Shown here one piece after another: positions 18,829 through 27,281 of a stretch of 64,000 bases of DNA. Position numbers and translations under genes: made by a program. The notes under the pieces are model-generated. The model was given only the letters and a program-made list of their open reading frames with translations. It searched no databases and was not told the DNA's origin. Where the stretch lies: contig JAFRRW010000013.1 of assembly GCA_017427885.1 (NCBI GenBank), forward strand, positions 134,828-198,827. The letters run 5' to 3'. This stretch comes from Bacteroidales bacterium. GTDB taxonomy: Bacteria > Bacteroidota > Bacteroidia > Bacteroidales > UBA932. Position 1 is the stretch's first letter. Each line of letters starts with the position of its first letter.

Positions 18829-18848
18829 TCTCCATCCGGTTTGTCCGA

Positions 18849-18885
18849 TGAGGGCGGCGGGTATTTCCCTCCGCCCTCAATTTTT
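18849..18885 (+). terminator. Intrinsic terminator after the DUF4332 gene
   Basis: A 9-bp stem TGAGGGCGG/CCGCCCTCA (18849-18857 with 18871-18879), 13-base loop, then ATTTTT. Confidence 0.88.
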
Positions 18886-18939
18886 CATTTTTGGGGTGGT
18901 CGAAGGTTGGTTTTAGGGCTAAAATGCCTCTTAACAAAA

Positions 18940-18958
18940 ATGTTATTAATAATAACAT
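18940..18958. promoter_or_regulatory. Perfect 19-base dyad upstream of the arginase-gcv run
   Basis: ATGTTATTA-A-TAATAACAT is a perfect dyad with 9-bp arms about one central base, 32 bases before the ATG at 18990. It lies in a very AT-rich stretch (18930-18985) without a clean TAnnTTTG box. It is a candidate repressor or activator site, but AT-rich palindromes can arise by chance. Confidence 0.45.
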
Positions 18959-18989
18959 AAATGTTTTATAATTATAAAGTCAAATAGTT

Positions 18990-19793
18990 ATGACGAATAC
19001 CCCGCTTGTGCTCGATTTTACCGGTTTTTTGGTGCAGTTCGCCTCCGATACGGGTGCGAAGACCCTCGATTGCTCGAAAATCGGGGGAGCGAAACTCTAT
19101 TGCGACCCGTCGGCGGAGGAGGAAATCCGATCCCTCGTCCGCCCTTTCGCAGCCTTGGGAAAGACCGGTATTCCGGAGTGTCCTGCAAGGTGGATAGACA
19201 CCGGGGACTACCACTATGTCTCGGAAATCCTGGCGGGGGAGACGGCCCGTCCGTTCGACCTTCTCCTCCTCGACAACCACCCCGATACACAGCGGCCGTC
19301 TTTCGGCGACATCCTCAGTTGCGGGGGTTGGGTGAGGACGATGCTGGAGAGGAATCCGATGCTCGGGAAGGTGGTGATAGTAGGGATGGATCTTTCGCTT
19401 GCGGAATCCGTTTCCGGCTTCGGTCCGAGGATAAGGGTGGTGACAAGCGATGATATCGGAAAAAAAGAAGGAGATGAACTGGAGAAAACGCTTTCAGGGA
19501 TTATTGAAAGCATAACATCAAGTAATGATATCTATATATCTATAGACAAGGATGTTCTTGACCGAAAATATTATAAGACCAACTGGAGCCAGGGGACTAT
19601 GTCCCTTCCGCAGTTGGAGGCCATTCTGGAAACGGTGGGACGAGGGGTGAGAATTGTCGGTGTGGACGTCTGCGGAGGGCCTCCTGCGGACCTCGTAGGG
19701 GAGGAGATGGTAAACAACCTGAAGACCGACCTGAAGCTGTGGAATATTATTGGGAATATTCTCAATAAGCAGTATATTTGTAAAATTGAATAA
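18990..19793 (+). CDS. Divergent arginase/agmatinase (ureohydrolase) family protein
   Basis: 267 residues. Three ureohydrolase landmarks are visible: LLLDNHPDT near residue 92 (the DAHxD position), ISIDKDVLD near 183 (SxDxDxxD), and GVDVCGGPP near 228. The usual N-terminal GGDH/GGGH motif is replaced by DTGDYHY, and the protein is shorter than the typical 300 residues. Manganese binding looks possible, but the substrate cannot be told. It is not convincingly the hut-pathway formiminoglutamase. It ends in TAATG, overlapping the start of the nuclease gene, and heads the run that contains the glycine cleavage genes. Confidence 0.75.
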   Translation: MTNTPLVLDFTGFLVQFASDTGAKTLDCSKIGGAKLYCDPSAEEEIRSLVRPFAALGKTGIPECPARWIDTGDYHYVSEILAGETARPFDLLLLDNHPDTQRPSFGDILSCGGWVRTMLERNPMLGKVVIVGMDLSLAESVSGFGPRIRVVTSDDIGKKEGDELEKTLSGIIESITSSNDIYISIDKDVLDRKYYKTNWSQGTMSLPQLEAILETVGRGVRIVGVDVCGGPPADLVGEEMVNNLKTDLKLWNIIGNILNKQYICKIE

Positions 19794-20647
19794 TGGCTTC
19801 CGGCAAGAAATATTCCTCACTCTCCGGCCTGACCCTTCTCGTGCTCGCCGTCCTTTACCTGCTGTTTTCGCGCGGGAATGACGGTCTGACCGTTTTTCAG
19901 GGAAACCGGGAGGGTGATCAGGAAGTCACGGAGGTCCTTTCCATCCCCGTGGCCTCCGGGCTGGAGATTCCCTACCTCCTCGACACGGAGAACAACACTG
20001 TCGTCGAGCATATGGGATACACCCTTTCCTACAATTCCCGGTACAGGATTCCTAACTGGGTGGCCTACGAGCTCCTGGAATCCGAACTTTACGGAGATTT
20101 CACGAGGGGAGACAAGTTTACCGCCGATCCCCTGATAAAGGGGAGGCAGGCCTATGAGAGGGATTATCTGGGTTCAGGATGGGACAGGGGGCATATGGCT
20201 CCTTCGGGAGACATGAAATGGAGTTCCCAGGCGATGCAGGAGTGTTTCTACCTCTCCAACGTCTGCCCGCAGAACCACAACCTCAACAAGGGGCTCTGGA
20301 ACGACCTGGAGAAACAGGTGCGCAGGGAATGCCGCTACTACAAAAGGATCTGGGTGGTCTGCGGACCCGTAATGGAGGGAAACAAGAACGGGGTGATAGG
20401 GGAAGACAGGGTGAAGGTGCCGGACGCGTTCTTCAAGGCCCTGCTGGCCAGGACGAAGGAGGGGAAATACGTTTCCATCGGTTTCCTTTTCCCTAACAAG
20501 GCCGGCAAGGGGCCCCTGTCGTCTTACGCGATGACCGTGGACGACCTTGAGGAGAAGATAGGGATGGACCTTTTCTACAGTCTCGACACCGGCGTCCAGG
20601 AGGCTGTGGAGTCGAGGATGGACCCGTGGGAATGGAGGATAAAATAA
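19793..20647 (+). CDS. Membrane-anchored DNA/RNA non-specific endonuclease (NUC1 type)
   Basis: 284 residues. One N-terminal hydrophobic segment (about 11-26) with no clear cleavage site suggests a signal anchor, placing the enzyme in the periplasm. The catalytic motif DRGHMAPSGDM has the general-base histidine at 134. The metal-binding asparagine region is PQNHNLNKGLWNDLE (about 159-173). Family members use Mg2+ to cut DNA and RNA without sequence preference. The start overlaps the upstream stop by one base; gcvT begins 17 bases downstream. Confidence 0.9.
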   Translation: MASGKKYSSLSGLTLLVLAVLYLLFSRGNDGLTVFQGNREGDQEVTEVLSIPVASGLEIPYLLDTENNTVVEHMGYTLSYNSRYRIPNWVAYELLESELYGDFTRGDKFTADPLIKGRQAYERDYLGSGWDRGHMAPSGDMKWSSQAMQECFYLSNVCPQNHNLNKGLWNDLEKQVRRECRYYKRIWVVCGPVMEGNKNGVIGEDRVKVPDAFFKALLARTKEGKYVSIGFLFPNKAGKGPLSSYAMTVDDLEEKIGMDLFYSLDTGVQEAVESRMDPWEWRIK

Positions 20648-20664
20648 TAACACAATAACGAGAT

Positions 20665-21774
20665 ATGGAAGAAAACCAACTCAAGAAAACCTGCCTGTAT
20701 GACAGTCACGTGGCCCTGGGGGCCAGAATGAGCCCGTTTGCGGGCTATATGATGCCCATACAGTACTCGTCCATTACGGAGGAGCACAATGCCGTCAGGA
20801 ACGCCGTTGGGATGTTCGACGTGTCCCATATGGGAGAGATATTCGTCAGCGGACCCGACGCGGAAAGGTTCGTGAACCACATTTTTACCAACGACGTCAC
20901 CGGGCTCGCTCCCGGGCATGCCCTGTACGGGATGATGCTCTACGACGACGGTGGAGTCGTGGACGACCTCATAGTGTACAGTGAGTTCGAGCCGGAGCAT
21001 TTCCTCCTGGTGGTTAATGCCTCCAACATAGAAAAGGACCATGAATGGATCCTGGCGCATAAGGACGGTTTCGACGTGAAGATCGACAACCAGAGCGAAA
21101 AATGGGGTCAGATAGCCGTCCAGGGTCCCCTGGCCGAGAAAACCCTCGTGGATGTCCTGGGCCTAACCCAGGCTCCTGCCGTGGAGTTCTATTCATATGC
21201 GGAGTCTGACTGGAAAGGGGATAGGATGCTGATAAGCCGTACGGGTTATACCGGTGAGGACGGTTTCGAGCTGTACGCCGGAACCGGGGCCGTGAAGGAC
21301 ATCTGGGACAGGCTTCTGAAGGCAGGTGTTCCTCCCTGCGGCCTTGGCTGCCGCGACACCCTCCGTTTCGAGGCGGGACTTCCCCTTTACGGTGATGAAC
21401 TCAGCGCCGAAATAACCCCCATTGAGGCTGGGCTGGGAATGTTCGTAAAGACTGACAAGCCTGAATTCTTGGGGAAGGCCGTGGTCGCCGACCAGAAGTT
21501 GAACAAGACCTGCAGGAAGAAGCTCGTGGGCATCGAGATATTCGACAAGGCCATTCCCCGCGCCACCTATCCCGTCGAACTTGAAGACGGCACCCAGGTC
21601 GGCGTGGTGACCACGGGCTACCACTCGATTTCCCTTGACAGGAGCCTGTGCTTCGCCCTCGTGGATGCGGAGTACTCTGCCCTCGACACGCCCCTGTGGA
21701 TCCGTATCCGCAAGAAGGTTTTCCCGGGTAAGGTCATCAAGAAGAGATTTTATCAGACCAACTATAAGAAATAA
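20665..21774 (+). CDS. gcvT: Aminomethyltransferase (glycine cleavage T protein)
   Basis: 369 residues, the normal family length. T protein moves the aminomethyl group from lipoyl-H protein to tetrahydrofolate, giving methylene-THF and ammonia. Signatures: MPIQYSSITEEHNAVRNAVG, FDVSHMGEI, FTNDVTGL, SRTGYTGEDGFELY and the CRDTLRFEAGLPLYGDEL stretch. First gcv gene, followed after 29 bases by gcvH. Methylene-THF from here and methenyl-THF from the hut operon feed the same one-carbon pool. Confidence 0.96.
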   Translation: MEENQLKKTCLYDSHVALGARMSPFAGYMMPIQYSSITEEHNAVRNAVGMFDVSHMGEIFVSGPDAERFVNHIFTNDVTGLAPGHALYGMMLYDDGGVVDDLIVYSEFEPEHFLLVVNASNIEKDHEWILAHKDGFDVKIDNQSEKWGQIAVQGPLAEKTLVDVLGLTQAPAVEFYSYAESDWKGDRMLISRTGYTGEDGFELYAGTGAVKDIWDRLLKAGVPPCGLGCRDTLRFEAGLPLYGDELSAEITPIEAGLGMFVKTDKPEFLGKAVVADQKLNKTCRKKLVGIEIFDKAIPRATYPVELEDGTQVGVVTTGYHSISLDRSLCFALVDAEYSALDTPLWIRIRKKVFPGKVIKKRFYQTNYKK

Positions 21775-21803
21775 TTCAAATAACAATAAATAAATTATTG
21801 ACA

Positions 21804-22181
21804 ATGAGTAAAGTAATTGAAGGTCTCCATTACAGTGAGTCCCACGAATGGGTAAAGGTTGAGGGCGACGTTGCCGTTATCGGCATCTCCGATTTCGCCC
21901 AGAGCGAACTTGGTGACATTACCTATGTCGACCTCCCCGAGGTCGGTGACGAGGTGAATGCGGAAGAGGATTTCGGAGCCGTAGAGAGCGTGAAGTCTTC
22001 CAGTGACCTCATATCCCCGGTGACCGGCGAGGTCTGCGAGGTCAATTCCGAGCTCGAGGACAAGCCCGAACTCATCAACGAGGACCCCTATGGTGCCTGG
22101 ATCATCAAGGTTAAGATGAGCGACCCTTCCGAGGTGGACATCCTGATGGGCGCTGCGGCCTACGAGCAGTTCCTGGGATAG
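21804..22181 (+). CDS. gcvH: Glycine cleavage system H protein
   Basis: 125 residues. The lipoyl-attachment lysine is Lys64 in AVESVKSSSDL. The N terminus VIEGLHYSESHEWVKVEG and the C-terminal GAWIIKVKMSD are typical. The ATG at 21804 was chosen; an in-frame TTG two codons upstream is unlikely. H protein shuttles the methylamine group between P, T and L proteins. gcvPA starts 3 bases after its stop. Confidence 0.96.
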   Translation: MSKVIEGLHYSESHEWVKVEGDVAVIGISDFAQSELGDITYVDLPEVGDEVNAEEDFGAVESVKSSSDLISPVTGEVCEVNSELEDKPELINEDPYGAWIIKVKMSDPSEVDILMGAAAYEQFLG

Positions 22182-22184
22182 GAT

Positions 22185-23501
22185 ATGGGCACTTTCGCAT
22201 ATTTTCCCCACACCCCGGAGGATGTGAGGCAGATGCTTGACAGGATAGGGGCGGGTTCACTCGACGACCTGTACGCCGACGTCCCCCGCGACTTCCTGTA
22301 CAAGGGGGAGTATGACCTCCCCGACGCCCTCAGCGAGCAGCAGGTGAGGGATTTCTTCGAGGACCTGGACCACAGGGACGTCTCCCTGAAAGTTTTCGTG
22401 GGAGCCGGTGCGTACGACCACTATACCCCTTCGGTCATTCCCTACATCACTTCCCGTTCCGAATTCCTGACGGCCTATACTCCATACCAGAGCGAGATAT
22501 CCCAGGGAACCCTGAGATATATCTTCGAGTTCCAGAGCATGGTCTGCGCCCTTACTGGAATGGATGTCAGCAACGCTTCGATGTACGACGGGCCCACCGC
22601 GGCCGCCGAGGCGATGATGATGGCCGTTGCCTGCACCAAGAAAAAGACCAGGGTGCTCCTTTCCAGGACGCTCCTGCCGAATGTCATCCGTACCGTCGAG
22701 ACCTACGCCTCATACCACGGAGTACCTCTCGGGTATGTCCCTGCAGAGGATGGAACGACGTCCCTGGAGGCCTTGAAGGCTGAACTGGCCACCGGTGACG
22801 TGGCCGGAGTCATCGCTCCCGGCACCAACCGTTACGGGATCATCGAGGACTTCACCGGCTTTGCAGACGCCATCCACGGGGAAGGAGGGGTTTTCGTGGA
22901 ATACTGCGACCCTTCCACCCTCGCCGTAATCCGGACTCCCGGGGAATGGGGGGTGGACATCGCGGTCGGCGACGGGCAGCCGCTGGGCATACCCTTGAAC
23001 TTCGGCGGTCCCTACGTCGGCTTCATGGCCTGCCGCAAGGACTTCCTGCGCAAGCTTCCGGGCCGTATCGTCGGCGAGACCGTCGACCGTGACGGGAAGA
23101 GGGCCTACGTCCTCACCCTGCAGGCCAGGGAACAGCACATCCGCCGCGAAAAGGCAACCAGCAACATCTGCTCCAACGAGAGCCTGATGGCGCTATATGT
23201 GACTGTATATCTTTCTCTTATGGGGCCCGAAGGCCTGAAGGAGGTCAACGACCTTTCCTACGGGGGCGCCCATTACCTCCACGACGCCCTCCTTGCCACC
23301 GGCAAGTTCGAGGAAGTGTTCGACCGGCCTTTCCTCAAGGAATTCGTGCTGAAACCCCTTGTCCCTGTGGACGAACTGCAGCGCAGGCTCCTCGAAGGCG
23401 GATACTTTGCCGCACTCGAGACTGAGGAAGGGTATGTCAGCTTCTGCGTGACCGAGAAGAGGTCTAAGCAGGAAATAGACGGACTGGTATCTTTGATTTA
23501 G
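22185..23501 (+). CDS. gcvPA: Glycine dehydrogenase (decarboxylating) subunit 1
   Basis: 438 residues, matching the N-terminal half of P protein. Characteristic stretches: FLYKGEYDLP, GAGAYDHYTPSVIPYI, FTAYTPYQ-type segment LTAYTPYQSEISQGTL, ASMYDGPTAAAEA and REQHIRREKATSNICSNE. P protein is split here into two genes, unlike the single long gcvP of Bacteroides and E. coli. This subunit pairs with the PLP-bearing subunit 2 encoded 12 bases downstream. Confidence 0.96.
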   Translation: MGTFAYFPHTPEDVRQMLDRIGAGSLDDLYADVPRDFLYKGEYDLPDALSEQQVRDFFEDLDHRDVSLKVFVGAGAYDHYTPSVIPYITSRSEFLTAYTPYQSEISQGTLRYIFEFQSMVCALTGMDVSNASMYDGPTAAAEAMMMAVACTKKKTRVLLSRTLLPNVIRTVETYASYHGVPLGYVPAEDGTTSLEALKAELATGDVAGVIAPGTNRYGIIEDFTGFADAIHGEGGVFVEYCDPSTLAVIRTPGEWGVDIAVGDGQPLGIPLNFGGPYVGFMACRKDFLRKLPGRIVGETVDRDGKRAYVLTLQAREQHIRREKATSNICSNESLMALYVTVYLSLMGPEGLKEVNDLSYGGAHYLHDALLATGKFEEVFDRPFLKEFVLKPLVPVDELQRRLLEGGYFAALETEEGYVSFCVTEKRSKQEIDGLVSLI

Positions 23502-23513
23502 GAGGAAAGCCAT

Positions 23514-25013
23514 ATGAAATACTACGACAAACTCATATTCGAACTTTCCCGTAAGGGAAGGACAGGGTATTCGCTTCCTTCAAATCCCTGGAAGGCTTCC
23601 ACCGACGGCATCCCTGCCGCCCTGAGGCGCTCCGCACCGGCCCCTCTCCCCGAGGTGGGCGAGGTGGACGTGGTCCGTCATTACACGAACCTTTCCCAGA
23701 TGAACTTCGGAGTCGACACCGGCTTCTATCCCCTGGGCAGCTGCACGATGAAGTACAACCCCAAGATCAACGAGGAGATCGCATCCATCCGCGGTTTCCA
23801 GGGCCTGCACCCGCTTCAGCCATCCTGTACGGTCCAGGGCGCCCTGGAACTTTATTACGACCTCGAGAATGCCCTCTGCGCCATCACCGGAATGCACAGG
23901 TTCACCTTCAACCCCTGCGCCGGGGCGCACGGTGAACTTACCGGCCTTATGATAATGAGGAAGTACCACGCTTCGCGCGGCGACACCGCCAGGACCCGGA
24001 TCATCGTTCCCGACAGCGCCCACGGCACCAATCCTGCCAGCGCCGCTGTCTGCGGACTCGAGGTGGTGGAAGTTAAATCCACACCTGAAGGACTGGTCGA
24101 TGTAAATGATCTCAAACCATTGCTGGACGGGACTATAGCCGGTATTATGATGACCAACCCCAATACCCTTGGACTCTTCGAGAAGGAGATAGGGGAGATC
24201 GCATCTTTGGTACACGGCTGCGGAGGTCTCCTTTATTATGACGGTGCGAACATGAACCCTCTCCTCGGAACGGTCCGTCCAGGAGACATGGGTTTCGACA
24301 TAATGCACCTGAACCTCCACAAGACATTCTCCACCCCTCACGGCGGCGGAGGTCCCGGAGCCGGTCCCGTCGGAGTGGCGGAAAGGCTGGAGCCCTTCCT
24401 TCCCGTACCCAAGGTCGTGAAGACCGACAATGGTTTCCGCGTCCTGGGACGTCCCGGAATGCCTCCCTGCCCCAAATGCGGCAATCCCAAGGGTTCCAAG
24501 GGCTGCGAGGAGAGCGCCGGAGAGGTTTCCGGCTTCCTCGGCAACTTCGGAGTCCTTCTCCGCGCCTATGCATATATCCTTATGCTCGGAAAGGAGAATC
24601 TCGTCCTGGCCGGGAAATATGCCAGTCTCGGGGCCAACTACATCAAGGAATGCCTCAAGGACTGTTACAAGCTCCCCATCCTTTCGGTGTGCAAGCACGA
24701 ATTCGTGTTCGACGGCCTCGCAAGCGGCAAGGCGACCACCCTCGACGTGGCCAAACGCCTGCTGGACTTCGGATTCCACGCCCCTACCATCTACTTCCCC
24801 CTCCTTTTCCACCAGGCCCTTATGATCGAGCCTACGGAAACCGAGTCAAAGGAGACGATGGACGCTTTCATAGAAGTTATGAGGCAGATTGCGGCCGAGG
24901 CCGAAGAGGATGCGTCGATCCTGCAGGAAGCCCCCCATACCACCCCTGTCCGCCGTCCTGACGAGACGAGGGCCGCGAGGCAGCCCGTCCTCAAGTACGG
25001 GGACCTGGCGTGA
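23514..25013 (+). CDS. gcvPB: Glycine dehydrogenase (decarboxylating) subunit 2, with an unusual cysteine cluster
   Basis: 499 residues. The PLP-binding Lys270 lies in [24 protein letters not shown] and the [11 protein letters not shown] segment are also conserved. Between about residues 315 and 335 there is a stretch with Cys319, Cys322 and Cys331 ([16 protein letters not shown]) in a region where relatives I know carry no cysteine pair. It resembles half of a zinc ribbon, though a fourth ligand is not obvious. The SEC-C gene begins inside its stop (GTGA). Confidence 0.94.
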   Translation: MKYYDKLIFELSRKGRTGYSLPSNPWKASTDGIPAALRRSAPAPLPEVGEVDVVRHYTNLSQMNFGVDTGFYPLGSCTMKYNPKINEEIASIRGFQGLHPLQPSCTVQGALELYYDLENALCAITGMHRFTFNPCAGAHGELTGLMIMRKYHASRGDTARTRIIVPDSAHGTNPASAAVCGLEVVEVKSTPEGLVDVNDLKPLLDGTIAGIMMTNPNTLGLFEKEIGEIASLVHGCGGLLYYDGANMNPLLGTVRPGDMGFDIMHLNLHKTFSTPHGGGGPGAGPVGVAERLEPFLPVPKVVKTDNGFRVLGRPGMPPCPKCGNPKGSKGCEESAGEVSGFLGNFGVLLRAYAYILMLGKENLVLAGKYASLGANYIKECLKDCYKLPILSVCKHEFVFDGLASGKATTLDVAKRLLDFGFHAPTIYFPLLFHQALMIEPTETESKETMDAFIEVMRQIAAEAEEDASILQEAPHTTPVRRPDETRAARQPVLKYGDLA

Positions 25014-26248
25014 CCGTAAAGAAAACATATGAAGCCCTGTCCTCGTTCTCCTTGTGGGAGATCGAGGACATCGCCCGTTATTTCGGGGCTCCCGTGACGC
25101 CTGACATGGGAAAGGACGAAATGGCAGGGGTTCTCTGCTCGTTCATTTCCGAGTGCCCCCAGAAATGGCTTCCCAGGATGTTGTGCACTGATTTGAACCT
25201 GCTGAAGATCCTGTCCGACGCCGGGCCCGGAAAGGCCGTGGACTTTGGATACAACGAGCAGACGTCGGTGCTGGAACTCACCGCACTTCTTGAAAGCAAA
25301 CCCTCGGACGACGGTTCGCGCCGCATACGGATGGGCCGTGAGGTCCATTCCATCGTGGCGCCCAGAATAGATTCCGTCATCGAGGAAGCCAGGGCCGGCG
25401 GTAAATACGAGCTTGAGCAGGTGATGATGGGATATCTCCACCTCTACGGCCTGATCCCGCTGGAGAGTTTCCTAGGGGACGTTATGTACGATTATTTCCT
25501 CTACAAGGGAGGCGGGGATTTCACGGATTATGTGATGATGCTCTACGACAGTCCCGTCGTGAGTCTCTGCAGGGAAGATGACGAGGAGACCGCCCAGTCC
25601 TATCTCTGTTCCCCCTGCGTGATGGATCCGTTGAACGTCATCAAGGCGAGGGAGCAGTACCCCCAGGTTAAAGGTTACCGCCGTTTCTCCGTGAAGGACG
25701 CCCTGGATGCCGGGGAGGGATATCCCTACAACGTCTATGGAATCAAGGGGAAATACGGTTCCAGGCTGGTGAAGATGCTGCGCTCGCTCGGGTACAAGGG
25801 AGAGAGCCTTGAGACCGAACTGCACGAGATATGGCTGAATTCCCAGGGAGAGGGGAATGAGAATTCGATGGAGGACCTGTATTACAGCGTCACCCAGAAG
25901 ATGAACGAGATAGATTCGTTCGAAGAATACCGCGAGTGCATGCAGGTTATATCGGATTATGCCAACCATACTCCCAAGTGGTTCCTGAAAGGATATTCCG
26001 CCGCCCAGAAGAACCTGTTGTGGATAGACCTTTCCACTGACGAGGAGAGGGAGGAATGGGAGGAGGCGCCAGATCCCGGAGACGAGGCTTCCGCCTTTGC
26101 CCGCGAAAACGTCCGGATGCCCAGGGGTTCCATCCCCCAGATGGCCCTTCCCGGCAAGATATACATTCCACGCATCGGGCTCGACGATCCCTGCCCCTGC
26201 GGCTCGGGACTGAAGTACCGCAACTGCCACGGCAGGCATCCCAATTGA
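25010..26248 (+). CDS. SEC-C motif protein of unknown function
   Basis: 412 residues, starting at a GTG that overlaps the gcvPB stop; no in-frame ATG exists until about residue 31. The only recognisable part is the C-terminal SEC-C zinc motif [17 protein letters not shown] with Cys395, Cys397, Cys406 and His407. The same motif ends SecA and many proteins with peripheral nucleic-acid or ribosome roles. The preceding roughly 390 residues are soluble, acidic and helical-looking without a domain I can name. The Nudix-HD gene follows after 2 bases. The link to glycine cleavage is positional only. Confidence 0.75.
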   Translation: MTVKKTYEALSSFSLWEIEDIARYFGAPVTPDMGKDEMAGVLCSFISECPQKWLPRMLCTDLNLLKILSDAGPGKAVDFGYNEQTSVLELTALLESKPSDDGSRRIRMGREVHSIVAPRIDSVIEEARAGGKYELEQVMMGYLHLYGLIPLESFLGDVMYDYFLYKGGGDFTDYVMMLYDSPVVSLCREDDEETAQSYLCSPCVMDPLNVIKAREQYPQVKGYRRFSVKDALDAGEGYPYNVYGIKGKYGSRLVKMLRSLGYKGESLETELHEIWLNSQGEGNENSMEDLYYSVTQKMNEIDSFEEYRECMQVISDYANHTPKWFLKGYSAAQKNLLWIDLSTDEEREEWEEAPDPGDEASAFARENVRMPRGSIPQMALPGKIYIPRIGLDDPCPCGSGLKYRNCHGRHPN

Positions 26249-26250
26249 CA

Positions 26251-27273
26251 ATGGATGTATTGGGAAAGAAAGAGGTGGTCGCGGCGGTAATCCGCCGCGG
26301 GGATGTCGTATTCGCTACCCAGCGGGGATATGGGGAGTTCAAGGACTGGTGGGAGTTCCCGGGCGGCAAGATCGAGCCGGGTGAGAGCCCCGAGTCGGCC
26401 CTCAGGAGGGAAATCCGGGAGGAATTGTCGGCCGATGTAAATGTCGGGAGGCTTCTGCGCACCGTCGAATGGGATTATCCCGGATTCCACCTTACCCTGC
26501 ACTGCTTCCTGTGTTTGCTGGAAGGGGAGTCCCTTCATCTGAACGAGCACGAGTCGGCCCGGTGGCTGGACTATGCCTCCCTGCACGATGTCAGATGGCT
26601 TCCAGCCGACGAGGGACTTCTTCCTTTGCTGTCATCCGTCCTGCTCGATGTCAATCCGGAACTGGCTGGTTTCATCGAGACAGAAGTCATTCCGCGGTAT
26701 TCAGCATTTGATGCGGCCCACAGGGAGGACCACGCAAGAGCCGTAGTATCCCGCGCCCTGGCGTTGGCGGTTCATTATCCCGTTTCCAGGGACCTCGTGT
26801 ATGCCGCGGCGGCCTGCCACGACCTCGGGCTCGTCGCCGGCCGCGAAATCCACAATCTCGAAAGCGGCCGTATAATCAGGGAGATGAAGGAGTTGGAAAA
26901 GTGGTTCGACGAATCTGAGATCGAGGAAATAGCCCGTGCGGCCGAGGACCACCGCGCGTCTTCGGACCACGAACCGCGCAGCCTCTGCGGCAGGATCGTC
27001 GCCGAGGCGGACAGACTTATCATTCCACTGCAGATCATACGGCGCACTGTCCAATACGGGCTTTCACATTATCCCGAACTATCCCGGGAGGAGCATTGGC
27101 GGCGTACGCTTGAGCATCTGCACGAGAAATACTACTATGGCGGCTATCTGAAACTGTGGATTCCGGAGAGTCCGAACGCCGAGGCCCTGGAAGAACTCCG
27201 ATCGATAATCAGTGACGAGGTGACCCTGAGGAGTCTCTTCGAAAGCATTTTCCAGGAAGAAACCAACCGATAA
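26251..27273 (+). CDS. Nudix hydrolase - HD domain fusion protein
   Basis: 340 residues in two parts. Residues 1 to about 130 are a Nudix domain of the MutT/CTP-pyrophosphohydrolase type with an exact Nudix box (Gly39, Glu45, Arg53-Glu54, Glu57-Glu58). Residues about 130-335 are an HD-superfamily phosphohydrolase with His141, His170-Asp171 (AACHDLG) and Asp234 (EADRL). The Nudix half suggests sanitation of nucleoside triphosphates; the HD half resembles small soluble metal phosphohydrolases of unknown substrate. The ATG at 26251 lies 2 bases after the SEC-C stop. A longer frame start at 26056 lies inside that gene and is rejected. Confidence 0.88.
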   Translation: MDVLGKKEVVAAVIRRGDVVFATQRGYGEFKDWWEFPGGKIEPGESPESALRREIREELSADVNVGRLLRTVEWDYPGFHLTLHCFLCLLEGESLHLNEHESARWLDYASLHDVRWLPADEGLLPLLSSVLLDVNPELAGFIETEVIPRYSAFDAAHREDHARAVVSRALALAVHYPVSRDLVYAAAACHDLGLVAGREIHNLESGRIIREMKELEKWFDESEIEEIARAAEDHRASSDHEPRSLCGRIVAEADRLIIPLQIIRRTVQYGLSHYPELSREEHWRRTLEHLHEKYYYGGYLKLWIPESPNAEALEELRSIISDEVTLRSLFESIFQEETNR

Positions 27274-27281
27274 TTAAATAG

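Noticed and set aside
18990..19793. Formimidoylglutamase (HutG) for an alternative histidine route
   Set aside because: The histidine pathway already ends with FtcD, the gene is 12 kb away and its metal motifs are divergent.
18829..20664. Glycine riboswitch in front of the gcv genes
   Set aside because: Neither the gap before 18990 nor the 17 bases before gcvT can hold the glycine aptamer, and no matching conserved core was seen.
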